From: Candidatus Obscuribacterales bacterium
GTDB taxonomy: Bacteria; Cyanobacteriota; Vampirovibrionia; Obscuribacterales; Obscuribacteraceae
Direction of reading: 5' to 3'
Length of the DNA stretch: 64,000 nt
Assembly: GCA_021732025.1 (NCBI GenBank)
Contig: JAKFVU010000027.1
Location: forward strand, 18,569-82,568
The notes under the pieces: model-generated
Database searches by the model: none
The model's input: the letters and a program-made list of their open reading frames with translations, nothing else
Told to the model about the DNA's origin: nothing
Position numbers and translations under genes: made by a program
Shown here: positions 43,132-52,135 of the stretch, piece after piece
Layout: each line of letters begins with the position of its first letter
How positions within the stretch are numbered: position 1 is the stretch's first letter

Positions 43132-44919
43132 CTAGCAATTTTGGCTGAGAAATTCGTCAATGCGGCTGATTTTCACAGTGCTAGTGGTTGTCTTCTTGAT
43201 ATCAGTTAAGGCCGCTGCCACAGCAGATTTGTGTCCAGAGCCGGCTAAAGAAGCTAGGGTGTCGAAACTGGCTTTAGCCACTGATATTTCTTGGGCATTG
43301 ATCATTCTGCTCGTCGCTGGTATTAGCTCGTCTAGGTTAAGAGCGGCTACTCCTTGCAGTGCTTGCAGTCGCACCTGGGTCGAAGGGTCATTGAGAGCTT
43401 TAGTGATGGCTGCTTTTATTGCCACCTTAGAGTCATCCCCTTTATTGTCATGATTGCCGCTGCCGAGCTTTACTACTGAAGCCAGAGCTTCTTCGCGTTT
43501 GTCCGAGGCATAGTCAGATGTTGCTAAAAGCAAAAATTTTAGCGATTCGCTGTGAGGCAAATTGGCTAATGCTTTCAATATGTACCAGTAAGAATTTGCG
43601 GCTTCTAGGTCACCTTCTTGCACAGGGCTGGCACTCATAGGCATTTGTGTGCGGCCTTCTACATTGACAAGCTGCTTGGCCAATTTAATTAGTTGTGGTG
43701 CCGATTGACCATTGCCCAGGCGGCCAATGGCTTCGATGATTTCATTGCGATACGGCGCTGCTTGAGGTATCTCAACGATAGATGAAAGCAGTTGAGCATT
43801 TTCTTGCAGATCAATTTCGCCAATCAGTTTAAGACCGTGACGTAGAGCGCTGTTGATAGCCTCATTATGATTGTCCGAAGTGCTATTGGCAGCGCTAAGG
43901 GCGAGGAGCATGCTCTCTATTTCTGCCACCACTATTTGTCTAAGATCTTTGTTGGCTATCAGCGCCTTGGCTTCAGTGGTTGACTGCTCAGCATCTTCGT
44001 TGTCGAGCCAGACAATTAGTTGATGCAGCGCACGCATGCGTACGGTATTGGGCTGAGTTTTAAAGGCTTCTGAAAGTAGCGGAAGACATTCATGCACGCT
44101 GGCCTCGGTCAATATCTCCGGTGCCCCTGAGAACGTTTGCTTAGACGCTTCCAACAGGCCGACAATTAATGCGGCGCCCAAGTCTTTCAGTTTGGCATCG
44201 TCTTGGGCTAACAGCTCGATAGGTTTGTGTTGGCGAGCGACGCCAACGGCGGCGTAGTCGACAAATGGATGATATTGACTAAAGGAGCGGCTAATTTCTT
44301 CGCCCACTTCAGCGATAGGCCAACGCGCTAAAGCACTAACAGCGTCGACCTTGATCCAAGGTTCGTCGTTGCTTAGATATTGCACCAGTGCTTGTTTCGC
44401 TTCAGGTGTGCGGAAGGCAGCTAGGGCTCTTGAGATATGGCAAAAGGCCGGAGTGGTATTGTTGGCGGTGGCAGCAAGGGCTCTGATGATACCGTCTTGC
44501 GCCTCGGCAATCTGTAAGTCTGCCAAAACCAGTGCAGCGTTTGCCCGTACGCGCCAGTCTTGGTGCCGCAAGGGGTCATAGTCTTGCACTTCATAGTCGT
44601 CTGATTTGGGCGGCAACAGCGTGGCCAAGGTGCGCTGTGCATCGCTTGCTTTTAATTCTGTGAAAATTCGCACTAGTTTGTCTTCCCACCAGAGGGGAGC
44701 CAACTTTAAATTGATACAAAGATTGTGAGAATTGCTGCGGCTTACTGCTGAGGCAATATCGGCTCGCACATCTTTAAATTCTCTATGATTATCGGGGCTA
44801 GTGCCTACTAAGCCGTGATAGACAAGGAAGTGTTCGAGTCCGAAATTGTCAACTTTGACGTCTGGTTTCTCGGCAAAAAGAGTTGAGGCGCGCTTTAGCC
44901 ACTTTGCAAGCAAGGTCAT
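43132..44919 (-). CDS. HEAT-repeat protein
   Basis: 595 aa of alpha-helical repeats. HEAT units are clear at about 120-230 (DWRVRANAALVLADLQIAEA, EPWIKVDAVSALARWPIAEV) and again near the C-terminus (PSTQVRLQALQGVAALNLDELI). No signal peptide or membrane segment. HEAT arrays act as protein-binding scaffolds; phycobilisome-lyase-type HEAT proteins are known in cyanobacteria, but no link to pigments is visible here. Function unknown. Confidence 0.78.
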   Translation of the reverse strand: MTLLAKWLKRASTLFAEKPDVKVDNFGLEHFLVYHGLVGTSPDNHREFKDVRADIASAVSRSNSHNLCINLKLAPLWWEDKLVRIFTELKASDAQRTLATLLPPKSDDYEVQDYDPLRHQDWRVRANAALVLADLQIAEAQDGIIRALAATANNTTPAFCHISRALAAFRTPEAKQALVQYLSNDEPWIKVDAVSALARWPIAEVGEEISRSFSQYHPFVDYAAVGVARQHKPIELLAQDDAKLKDLGAALIVGLLEASKQTFSGAPEILTEASVHECLPLLSEAFKTQPNTVRMRALHQLIVWLDNEDAEQSTTEAKALIANKDLRQIVVAEIESMLLALSAANSTSDNHNEAINSALRHGLKLIGEIDLQENAQLLSSIVEIPQAAPYRNEIIEAIGRLGNGQSAPQLIKLAKQLVNVEGRTQMPMSASPVQEGDLEAANSYWYILKALANLPHSESLKFLLLATSDYASDKREEALASVVKLGSGNHDNKGDDSKVAIKAAITKALNDPSTQVRLQALQGVAALNLDELIPATSRMINAQEISVAKASFDTLASLAGSGHKSAVAAALTDIKKTTTSTVKISRIDEFLSQNC

Positions 44920-45004
44920 GCTTCTGGTCCCGTAAATGCTATGATCAGCAGTTTATCAGGGTTTGATTACCCTTTCTCATCTATCTTTTCTACTGGGGGT
45001 TTCC

Positions 45005-46138
45005 GTGAACACCTTCTTAAGCAGCGGCCAGTTGGCATTGCAAGAACAGTATTTAAAATTTGTTGCAGAGCAAATCGCTCCGCTAGCCATGGCACTCGAT
45101 ACCGAGCAGGTCAGCTCGAAAGAGGCGATGACCCTGCTTGCAAAGGGTGGCTATTTGGGTTTGACCGTTCCCCGTGAATATGGCGGCCAGGGGCTTGGAG
45201 CCCTTGAACTAGTGCTTTTTGCGGAAGCTCTTGCCAGCGCGTCGGCCGGTCTGGCGCTAGCTCTTGCCAGCCACTACAGCGTGATTGAGTTAATAAATAA
45301 ATTTGGTTCTGACACTCAGAAATCTCGCTATCTTTCGCAAATGGCCAGCGGCGACTTAATCGGTGCTCAGGCTTTCGGCGAAGAAATGGCTGGGTCGGAT
45401 TACAAGGCGGTTCAGACCACTGCCAGTGGAGATAGTTCTGGTTGGATACTTAGTGGCGAGAAGACCTGGGTGGTCAATGGTCAGATGGCTGGTTTAGTTG
45501 CAGTTCTGGCAAAAAGCGGCTCTGACCTTGCTATCTTCTTAGTTGATGGCACTCCGTCTTCTAATATTGTAGTGGGCCCAAATAAAGCTAAATTTGGTTT
45601 GCGCTCTGCTGCTACTTGCGACCTCACTTTCAAAGACTGCAAAGTCAGTGCTGAGAATAAATTGGCTAGTGCAAGCACGGCTGAAGTCGAAGGGCAAGTT
45701 GATGCTGTACTCAATTTGAGTAAAACAGTAGTAGCGGCAGCTGCCGTTGGCATTGCTGAGGAAGCGCTTAAGTTTTCAGCTGAACATGCCCGCACGCGTG
45801 AACAATTTGGGCAGCCAATTTCGAAGTTTCAAGGCATTCAATGGAAGCTGGCTGATCATTCAGTAGAGTCGCAAGCTGCTCGCTTGCTTACTTATCGCGC
45901 TGCTTGGAGCCATGGCGAGGAACCAGGCGATTTTCGTAAGTTTGCCGCAATGGCTAAATTGTTTGCAACGAAAGTGGCCCGTGTTCATAGTGGCGAAGCG
46001 GTACAAATCTTCGGTATGCTGGGCGCTAGCCCCGATTCACCAGTAGAAAGACTCTTCCGCGATGGCAAGCTTACGGAAGTGTTCGAAGGTACCTCGGAGT
46101 TGCAGAAAGTAGTTCTCAAAGAAGAACTCGGCGTATAG
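45005..46138 (+). CDS. Acyl-CoA dehydrogenase
   Basis: 377 aa from the GTG at 45005 (GGGGG upstream); the ATG at 44963 adds a hydrophobic stretch not found in the family. Domains: N-terminal helices (VPREYGGQGLG), beta domain with the FAD/substrate motif (AFGEEMAGSDYKAVQT, GEKTWVVNG), C-terminal helices (RTREQFGQPISKFQGIQ). The catalytic base is in FEGTSELQ near the end. It oxidises an acyl-CoA to the enoyl-CoA and passes electrons to ETF. No other beta-oxidation gene is in the window, so the chain-length class is open. Confidence 0.93.
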   Translation: MNTFLSSGQLALQEQYLKFVAEQIAPLAMALDTEQVSSKEAMTLLAKGGYLGLTVPREYGGQGLGALELVLFAEALASASAGLALALASHYSVIELINKFGSDTQKSRYLSQMASGDLIGAQAFGEEMAGSDYKAVQTTASGDSSGWILSGEKTWVVNGQMAGLVAVLAKSGSDLAIFLVDGTPSSNIVVGPNKAKFGLRSAATCDLTFKDCKVSAENKLASASTAEVEGQVDAVLNLSKTVVAAAAVGIAEEALKFSAEHARTREQFGQPISKFQGIQWKLADHSVESQAARLLTYRAAWSHGEEPGDFRKFAAMAKLFATKVARVHSGEAVQIFGMLGASPDSPVERLFRDGKLTEVFEGTSELQKVVLKEELGV

Positions 46139-46175
46139 ACGAAACAAGGCACTACTAAAGCAGAGGTACATTGTT

Positions 46176-47414
46176 ATGCATCAGAAATTGACAGTACCTC
46201 TGCTTTTGGCTTTTTTGAGTTGGGCTGCTATTGGCCCGGCCCGAGCTGATTCATTTGCCGATGGTTCAAAGTTATTCAAAGCGAAAAAATATGCCGCTGC
46301 CGCTAAGTGTTTTGAAACTTCCATCAAGCAAAATCCGGGTAACGACAACGCCTATTACTATCACGCTTTGGCATTGCATTATGCCAAAGATATGAAAGGT
46401 GCAATCTCCGAGTATGGTCGAATAGTCAGTAGTTTTCCTTCTAGTCAGGCAGCAGACCTTTCACGCAGAGCGCTAATGGTTTTAGATCCGACTTTGCTAC
46501 GCAAGCTTAGCCCTGAATTATTTACTGCTGCAGCTCCAAGCGCGGCCAGAAGCTCGGGAAGTAGCATGGTTAGCGGTTCTCGCTATGGCAGCTCTTCCTC
46601 TGATGATCATTATCCGGCAGAGGCAAAGCTAAATTTCACCAAAGAAGTTGGCCTCATGTTTGTGGAAGCTCAGTTTAATAACAGACCTATGAAAGTTACC
46701 TTTGATACTGGCTCGCAAGGCACCACTCTGGGCAAAAATCACTTACAAAGTCTAGGTTTGCCTGAACCGACCGGACCGCGCAATTCCCTTGGTTACTGGG
46801 ATATGCGCCTCAATATTAAATTGGGTGGCATTGAGCGCAATAATTTTCCTTGTGCAATTAAAGAGTCAATGTTAGATAGCCCGTCTATTGGTCAATCTTT
46901 CTTCAAAGACTTTGTCTACACTGTCGATAATAACGCTCAAACGATAAGGCTAGTGAAGAAAGCAGCTGGCTCTAGTTCGAGTGTTGCTTCTAGTTCTGGT
47001 TCTAGCTCTGGTTCTTCCAGATCTAGTGTAGATAACAATGCTGTGCCGTTTAGTCGCGATGAAAACTATGAGTTGATGATCGTTTCAGTTTCGGTTGATG
47101 GCCGACCAGGTCGCATGTATGTTGACACTGGTGCTACATCAGTCTGTATGTCAGCTGCGCAAGCGAGAAACTTTGGTTTGACAGTACCTGAAGATGCTGT
47201 CGATACTGTTATCAACGGCACAACAGGCCGTATGACCGGTAAGAAATTTTCGATTCGTACCATGAAGTTAGGGCCTGTTGAGAAGCGCAACGTTGATGTT
47301 GTGGTGGTCGATAACTACACTATTCCATTGCCTTTGCTTGGTCAGAGCTTCTTAGGTGACGCCAATTATTCAGTGGACGATCAAGCGAAAGTCATTCGCT
47401 TCAATCGTCGCTAG
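46176..47414 (+). CDS. Secreted TPR plus double retropepsin-like aspartic protease
   Basis: 412 aa. Signal peptide (TVPLLLAFLSWAAIGPARA), a TPR-like pair (about 26-105), a Ser-rich linker, then two retropepsin-like domains. The first has FDTGS (D177-T178-G179) and SIGQSFF; the second has VDTGA (D317-T318-G319) and LLGQSFL. Another Ser-rich linker joins them. Retropepsins normally work as dimers of one-DTG chains; two in one chain could fold into a pepsin-like single-chain enzyme. It has a paralogue 0.8 kb downstream with a GT2 gene between. Substrate unknown. Confidence 0.85.
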   Translation: MHQKLTVPLLLAFLSWAAIGPARADSFADGSKLFKAKKYAAAAKCFETSIKQNPGNDNAYYYHALALHYAKDMKGAISEYGRIVSSFPSSQAADLSRRALMVLDPTLLRKLSPELFTAAAPSAARSSGSSMVSGSRYGSSSSDDHYPAEAKLNFTKEVGLMFVEAQFNNRPMKVTFDTGSQGTTLGKNHLQSLGLPEPTGPRNSLGYWDMRLNIKLGGIERNNFPCAIKESMLDSPSIGQSFFKDFVYTVDNNAQTIRLVKKAAGSSSSVASSSGSSSGSSRSSVDNNAVPFSRDENYELMIVSVSVDGRPGRMYVDTGATSVCMSAAQARNFGLTVPEDAVDTVINGTTGRMTGKKFSIRTMKLGPVEKRNVDVVVVDNYTIPLPLLGQSFLGDANYSVDDQAKVIRFNRR

Positions 47415-47428
47415 TTAGTTAGAAGATT

Positions 47429-48229
47429 ATGCCAACGGTATCACTGGTAATAGTTGCTCAAGATGAAGAGCGCACTATCGGTCAGGTTATAGATGCTGCA
47501 AAAAGTCTGGTTGATGAGATCATCGTGGTCGATTCTGGTTCGACGGATCGCACCAAAGAGATAGCATTAGAGAAAGGTGCCACTGTTCAACATCAAGATT
47601 GGTTGGGCTTTGCTAAGCAGAAAAACTTTGCAATCGAATTAGCAAAATCTGATTGGGTCTTGAGTCTTGATGCTGATGAGATACTGAGCGCGAAGCTCGT
47701 CGCTGAAATTGAGGCGCTGCTGCAGAGCCCAAGTCTTGATCAATTTGATGGTTACAAGATTCCTCGCATTCTCTACATTGGAGATCAAGCAGTTTCTCGT
47801 GGTGGTTTCTACCCAGATGCGCAGCTACGATTATTTAAAAGGGGCAAAGGAAAGTTCGGTGATCGACTGGTGCACGAGGCCATCAAAATGACCGGCCCAG
47901 TTACAATGCTTACTAATCCGATGCACCACTACGCATACAAGACCGTGGAAGACTTTGCTATTGCCATGGACAAATACGCCAAGCTGTCAGCTCAAGAGTA
48001 TTTTAATCGCGGCAACTATGGCTTAAGAGCTAGCCTTCTAAGTGAACTAATCAAGCCTAGGCTTACTTTCTTGTATCGCTATTTTCTCAGAGGCGGTATC
48101 CTTGAAGGGGCATTAGGATATAAACTGACGGCCATATACAGTGACTATGTACGTAAGAAAATAGTTTATCTAAGGCAGCTAGCTAACAGTAATCAAAATG
48201 GAAATGGAAAAGATAATGAACAAAGCTAA
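47429..48229 (+). CDS. Family 2 glycosyltransferase (LPS core type)
   Basis: 266 aa. GT2 start TVSLVIVAQDEERTIGQVI, then VVDSGSTDRTKEIA and the DxD site SLDADEILS. The RLFKRGKGKFGDRLVHE and MHHYAYK segments are typical of the WaaE/KdtX-like group that adds sugar to the LPS core. It has no membrane helix, so it should act at the inner membrane face. It begins 14 bp after one double-retropepsin gene and overlaps the next by 14 bp, so the three are one operon. Confidence 0.9.
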   Translation: MPTVSLVIVAQDEERTIGQVIDAAKSLVDEIIVVDSGSTDRTKEIALEKGATVQHQDWLGFAKQKNFAIELAKSDWVLSLDADEILSAKLVAEIEALLQSPSLDQFDGYKIPRILYIGDQAVSRGGFYPDAQLRLFKRGKGKFGDRLVHEAIKMTGPVTMLTNPMHHYAYKTVEDFAIAMDKYAKLSAQEYFNRGNYGLRASLLSELIKPRLTFLYRYFLRGGILEGALGYKLTAIYSDYVRKKIVYLRQLANSNQNGNGKDNEQS

Positions 48230-49499
48230 GTTCGTAGCATCAGCCCTTCTGCTCTTGTCGACTTTTAGCACTTTATCCTTGCCAGCCCAGGCCGCGCCTG
48301 ATGCCTTTGCCTTGGGCGTTAAGCAGTTTGCTGCCAAAACCTATCCAGCGGCCGCAGCTAACTTCAAGAAAGCTATTGCCACTAATCCTAAAAACGATAG
48401 TGCCCGCTATTACTACGCTCTTTCTCTGCACTACAACAAAGAAATTCCAGCTGCGATTAAGGCCTATGCCGAGTTAATTCGCATGATGCCTGATTCAAAT
48501 GGTGCCAGCTATGCAAGAGCTGCTTTGGCTAAGTTAGATGCGGCCTTACTTAGTTCATTGCCACCATCCCGCATGGCGCAGCAGCAATATAGTCAGCCTT
48601 TTGCTGGTGGTGGAAGCGGCTCGCAAAGTTCTACCATCCAGCAAATCGTTCAGTCTCAATCTCGTCAAGGCTCAAGTCGTAATAGCTCTGATGACAAATT
48701 GCCTGATGACTGCCGCGTTTATTACACCTTAGAAAACAATAGTTTTGTACTCGATGTATACATCAATGGCAGACCGATGAAAATGATATTCGATACCGGG
48801 GCCGAAATTTGTGCGTTCGGTAAAGACAATTTGGTGGCAGCCGGCATCCCTGTGCCCACGGGTAAATCTACAGGAACCTCTCATGGTATCGGTGATGGTG
48901 GTGCACAAGAGACATGGGGCATGAACGTCGATCTTAAGGTCGGCACCATCGAGCGCAAGAATTTTCATATCAAAGTTCAAGATTCAGTGCATGGTCATCC
49001 GCTGCTTGGACAGACTTTTTTCCAAGACTTTACTTACACTATCGATAATGGTGCTAAGAGCATTCACTTCGTCAGAAAACGCAGCAACGCCGGTTCTGTA
49101 TATGCTGCCGATCCTAGTCGTGATCCAAACTCTGTACCGTTTACTCGCCACGGTAATGAGCTTGTGGTTAATGTCAGTGTCAACGGTCGGCCGACACAGT
49201 TGTACTTTGATACGGGTGCGACATCAGTCACTCTAACTAAAGCCCAGTTAAAACAACTAGGGCTAACCATTCCCGAAGATGCAGACACTTTGGAAGTACA
49301 AGGTGTTGCTGGCAGCACCCGGGCTCGCCGATTCAATGTGCGTAGTATGCGCATGGGACCAATTGAAAAACGTGATTTTGATGTAACGGTCTGCGACAGC
49401 GAGATGGCTGGCCTAGGGTTGCTTGGTCAGACGTTCTACAATGACCACCAATACACAATCGACTATGAGCGCGGTTATATTCACTTCTTGCGCCGCTAG
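48216..49499 (+). CDS. Secreted TPR plus double retropepsin-like aspartic protease, paralogue
   Basis: 427 aa from the ATG at 48216, inside the end of the GT2 gene. Signal peptide (VASALLLLSTFSTLSLPAQA), TPR-like pair, Gln/Ser-rich linker, then two retropepsin-like domains. Their motifs are FDTGA at 193-195 (DTG) with LLGQTFF, and FDTGA at 332-334 with LLGQTFY. It matches the 46176-47414 protein domain for domain, so the pair arose by duplication. Both DTG sites are intact. Role unknown; periplasmic location is expected. Confidence 0.85.
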   Translation: MNKAKFVASALLLLSTFSTLSLPAQAAPDAFALGVKQFAAKTYPAAAANFKKAIATNPKNDSARYYYALSLHYNKEIPAAIKAYAELIRMMPDSNGASYARAALAKLDAALLSSLPPSRMAQQQYSQPFAGGGSGSQSSTIQQIVQSQSRQGSSRNSSDDKLPDDCRVYYTLENNSFVLDVYINGRPMKMIFDTGAEICAFGKDNLVAAGIPVPTGKSTGTSHGIGDGGAQETWGMNVDLKVGTIERKNFHIKVQDSVHGHPLLGQTFFQDFTYTIDNGAKSIHFVRKRSNAGSVYAADPSRDPNSVPFTRHGNELVVNVSVNGRPTQLYFDTGATSVTLTKAQLKQLGLTIPEDADTLEVQGVAGSTRARRFNVRSMRMGPIEKRDFDVTVCDSEMAGLGLLGQTFYNDHQYTIDYERGYIHFLRR

Positions 49500-49510
49500 T
49501 CTTTTTTAGG

Positions 49511-49852
49511 CTAGTCCAGAATGTCGCGCATCAAAGCACGGTAGCGTGCCAAGTTGGTTCCGTAGTCATCGGATGAACCCTGGGTATCAGTGATTTGCAA
49601 AGGGCCAGACTTGCGCATAGCGATGTTGGTTTCTGCGCTCTCGACATTGCTTTCTTTTTTTCCGAATAGCCAAGGCGCATGTTTTCTCAATGTCGGTGCG
49701 TCTAGCCAACCGCGTGCTAAGAGTACTTCGTCAATGGTCATACTCATGTTTTCACTATCAGACTGAGCCAACTGGGCTTGAGCCTGCGAAATTATCTGGG
49801 CGTCAATCAAGACTTGCAGCAGATCTTTCTCGTTTTTATCGGGAGTTTGCAT
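49511..49852 (-). CDS. Small protein resembling the type II secretion ATPase N-terminal domain
   Basis: 113 aa. The first ~60 residues (DLLQVLIDAQIISQAQAQLA...IDEVLLARGWLDAPTLRKHAPWL) recall the helical MshEN/GspE N-terminal fold, known in some proteins to bind c-di-GMP. The rest is polar and probably disordered. No ATPase domain is present. It follows khpA on the same strand and may be the last gene of the ffh operon. The fold assignment is tentative. Confidence 0.55.
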   Translation of the reverse strand: MQTPDKNEKDLLQVLIDAQIISQAQAQLAQSDSENMSMTIDEVLLARGWLDAPTLRKHAPWLFGKKESNVESAETNIAMRKSGPLQITDTQGSSDDYGTNLARYRALMRDILD

Positions 49853-49920
49853 AGCTAATACTCAAAGACGCAGTGAAGATTCAACACTGCGCCCTTTCGT
49901 TATCTAATTTTGTTGCCTAA

Positions 49921-50268
49921 TTAAGTAATTTCGATGTCTACGCGCTTACCAAACCGGCTGGCGGCGGCGCGTATCAAAGAACGTAAGGCGGTAATAGTTC
50001 TACCGTCTTTGCCAATTAGTCTACCGGTGACCAGCGGATCGCAGGTCACAGCTACTCGGCAACGCCCTGGATTGAGGGCTTCCCTTTCGAATTGCAGGGC
50101 GTCAGGATCTTTGGCTAGTACCTTAAGAATGTACTCTGCCAAATCTTCTGCCGCTGTTGAATCAACTTGGGGCCTTACGCGCCCAAAGCCGCCTGGTCTG
50201 CCGCGTGAGGGGCCCTTTTTAAAAGGCTTGCTACCGTTTCGCTTTGCTGGGCGCCGTGTGTCATCCAT
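49921..50268 (-). CDS. khpA: KH-domain RNA-binding protein KhpA
   Basis: 115 aa. The C-terminal ~80 residues are a KH domain with the RNA-binding loop GRLIGKDGRTITALRSLIRAAASRFGKRVDIEIT (GKDG motif). The N-terminal ~35 residues are a Lys/Arg/Gly-rich extension (KPFKKGPSRGRPGGFGRVRP) not found in usual ~80-aa KhpA. This part is encoded inside the out-of-frame 3' end of rpsP: the two genes overlap by 94 bp. No internal start codon fits better. KhpA works with KhpB on mRNAs for growth and division genes. Confidence 0.88.
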   Translation of the reverse strand: MDDTRRPAKRNGSKPFKKGPSRGRPGGFGRVRPQVDSTAAEDLAEYILKVLAKDPDALQFEREALNPGRCRVAVTCDPLVTGRLIGKDGRTITALRSLIRAAASRFGKRVDIEIT

Positions 50269-50432
50269 TTTTGTACCGCTTCTCTGTCGACAACCAATTC
50301 TTTAGAACGGGGGTTGTAGTAGCCAAGCTCTTCGATTGGCATACCGTCTCTTCTACTTCTAGAGTCAACGGCGACGATTCTGTAATGCGGGGCTTTCTTT
50401 TGGCCGACGCGCTTTAGCCGTATCTTTACCAC
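50175..50432 (-). CDS. rpsP: 30S ribosomal protein S16
   Basis: 85 aa from the GTG at 50432, which gives the family start VKIRLKRVGQKKAPHYRIVAVDSR; the frame is open to a TTG at 50450. GGAG lies about 12 bp upstream. The conserved GYYNP and the Lys-rich segment are present. S16 binds 16S rRNA and helps 30S assembly. It lies between ffh and khpA in the common bacterial order. Confidence 0.95.
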   Translation of the reverse strand: MVKIRLKRVGQKKAPHYRIVAVDSRSRRDGMPIEELGYYNPRSKELVVDREAVQKWMTHGAQQSETVASLLKRAPHAADQAALGA

Positions 50433-50473
50433 TGGGACTATCTTCTCCAAACTGTACTTATGTGCGATTCGTT

Positions 50474-50482
50474 ATTCTAACA
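50474..50482 (-). promoter_or_regulatory. Extended -10 promoter for rpsP-khpA
   Basis: On the minus strand TGTTAGAAT (50482-50474) is a TGn extended -10 (TAGAAT, 5/6). No good -35 lies upstream, as usual for this class. It would give rpsP its own transcript in addition to read-through from ffh. The same TGTTA(C/G)AAT form precedes murD. Confidence 0.4.
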
Positions 50483-50591
50483 GCTCAATAGCTCTGGCCG
50501 TATGTCTGTACTGTATATGTTGTTAACCTGGCGATACCTTTGACCCGAGAATGGGCTTGGGGTGCAATCAGGGCTTTTGCGACAGTGCTTC

Positions 50592-52106
50592 TTACTTCTT
50601 CTTCTTTTTCTTTTTCTGGCCGTATGGGCTTTGAAAACCTGGTCTAGATGGGGAGCCGGGCATGCCGCCCATGCCGAGGGGCATTTTGAAGCCTGGGGGC
50701 ATAGGGGGCATTTTGCCGCCACCAAAGAGACCTCCTCCACCGAGACCTCCGAAAGGTCCGCCGCCTCCACCAAAAGGCCCACCGCCTCCAAAACCGCCCA
50801 TCATGGCCTTCATTTGGCGCATCGCTTCGCGCATTTTCTCAAACTCGTTTAACATTTTTCCTATCTCATTTTCTTTGAGACCAGAGCCGCGAGCGATGCG
50901 GCGTCTTCTTGGAAAGTCGATAAGTTCAGGTTTGCGTCTTTCGGCAATCGTCATTGAGTTAATGGCAATTTCGTACTTATTCATCATGGCTTCGCCTTCA
51001 GTGGCGATTTTATTTTGATCTTCGGACGATATGCCGAGCATGCCACCGACGCCCATCATCTTCATGATGTCGCCCATATTGCCCATTTTCTTCATCATGT
51101 TCTGCATGTTGACGAATTGCTCGAATGAGAAATCGTTCGTAAACATATCCATGACCGCTTTTTCAGCGTCTTTTTCATCAATGTTTTTCTGCGCTTTCTC
51201 GACCAATGAGAGCACGTCACCCATACCAAGAATGCGGCTGGCCATGCGGTCTGGATAGAAAGTTTCTAAGTTGTCGAGTTTCTCACCGGTTGAAATAAAC
51301 TTGATTGGCTTGCCCACAGCTTCTCTTACCGAGAGAGCTGCTCCCCCTCTGGCATCGCCATCAATTTTGGTGAGAAGCAGACCAGTGAGGTCTAGCTGAG
51401 TATTGAATGTTTCGGCGACGTTGACAGCTTCTTGGCCTGTCATGCTGTCTACTACTAGAATTTTCTCGGAAGGTTTAAGTAGTCGATCAATGATCAAAAG
51501 CTCTGCCATTAGCGGAGTATCTACTTGCAGACGCCCTGCTGTGTCAAGAATTACCGGGTTGTAACCACGTTCTTTGGCTAATTCAATGGCTTTTTCGGCA
51601 ATGTCTTGCACGTCCTGGCTGGCTTCAATGGTGAAGACCGGCACGTCAACTTGCTTGCCGAGGGTCTGTAGCTGGTGAATCGCAGCCGGGCGTTGCACAT
51701 CGCAGGCTACTAATAGAGGGTTCTGACCTTCGCCTTTGAGCTTTAGAGCTAACTTGCCGCAAGCGGTAGTTTTTCCTGAGCCTTGGAGGCCGACCATCAT
51801 AATAATTCCTGGTGCGCCTTTGAGATCGAGAGGCACGTTCTCGCCACCAAGGATGGTGACAAGCTCATCGCTTACGACTTTAATAAATTGCTGGGCTGGA
51901 GTAACCGAGTCAATGACCTCGGTGCCAAGCGCTTTTTGTCGCACATTGCTGATGAAGATTTTGACTACCTTCAAGCTGACATCTGCTTCAAGTAGCGATT
52001 TACGCACTTCGCGAATGGCATCTTCTATATTCTCATGAGACAACTTGTCGTTGCCCGCTAGAGTTCTAAAAGCGCCTTGCAGTCGGTCTGTGAGGTTGTC
52101 GAACAT
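50592..52106 (-). CDS. ffh: Signal recognition particle protein Ffh (SRP54)
   Basis: 504 aa. NG domain with the GTPase P-loop GLQGSGKTT (106-114), DTAGR and TKIDGDARGG. The C-terminal M domain is methionine-rich (NMQNMMKKMGNMGDIMKMM) and binds signal sequences and SRP RNA. After it comes an unusual tail of about 60 residues of Gly/Phe/Pro/Met repeats (GGGGPFGGG type) ending in seven Lys. Ffh delivers ribosome-nascent-chain complexes to the membrane. It is first of ffh-rpsP-khpA. Confidence 0.97.
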   Translation of the reverse strand: MFDNLTDRLQGAFRTLAGNDKLSHENIEDAIREVRKSLLEADVSLKVVKIFISNVRQKALGTEVIDSVTPAQQFIKVVSDELVTILGGENVPLDLKGAPGIIMMVGLQGSGKTTACGKLALKLKGEGQNPLLVACDVQRPAAIHQLQTLGKQVDVPVFTIEASQDVQDIAEKAIELAKERGYNPVILDTAGRLQVDTPLMAELLIIDRLLKPSEKILVVDSMTGQEAVNVAETFNTQLDLTGLLLTKIDGDARGGAALSVREAVGKPIKFISTGEKLDNLETFYPDRMASRILGMGDVLSLVEKAQKNIDEKDAEKAVMDMFTNDFSFEQFVNMQNMMKKMGNMGDIMKMMGVGGMLGISSEDQNKIATEGEAMMNKYEIAINSMTIAERRKPELIDFPRRRRIARGSGLKENEIGKMLNEFEKMREAMRQMKAMMGGFGGGGPFGGGGGPFGGLGGGGLFGGGKMPPMPPGFKMPLGMGGMPGSPSRPGFQSPYGQKKKKKKK

Positions 52107-52135
52107 GATTTGAGTTCCTGAATAAGTGGTCTAGT

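Noticed and set aside
50662..51018. Plus-strand Pro-rich ORF
   Set aside because: Antisense of the Gly-rich Ffh tail.
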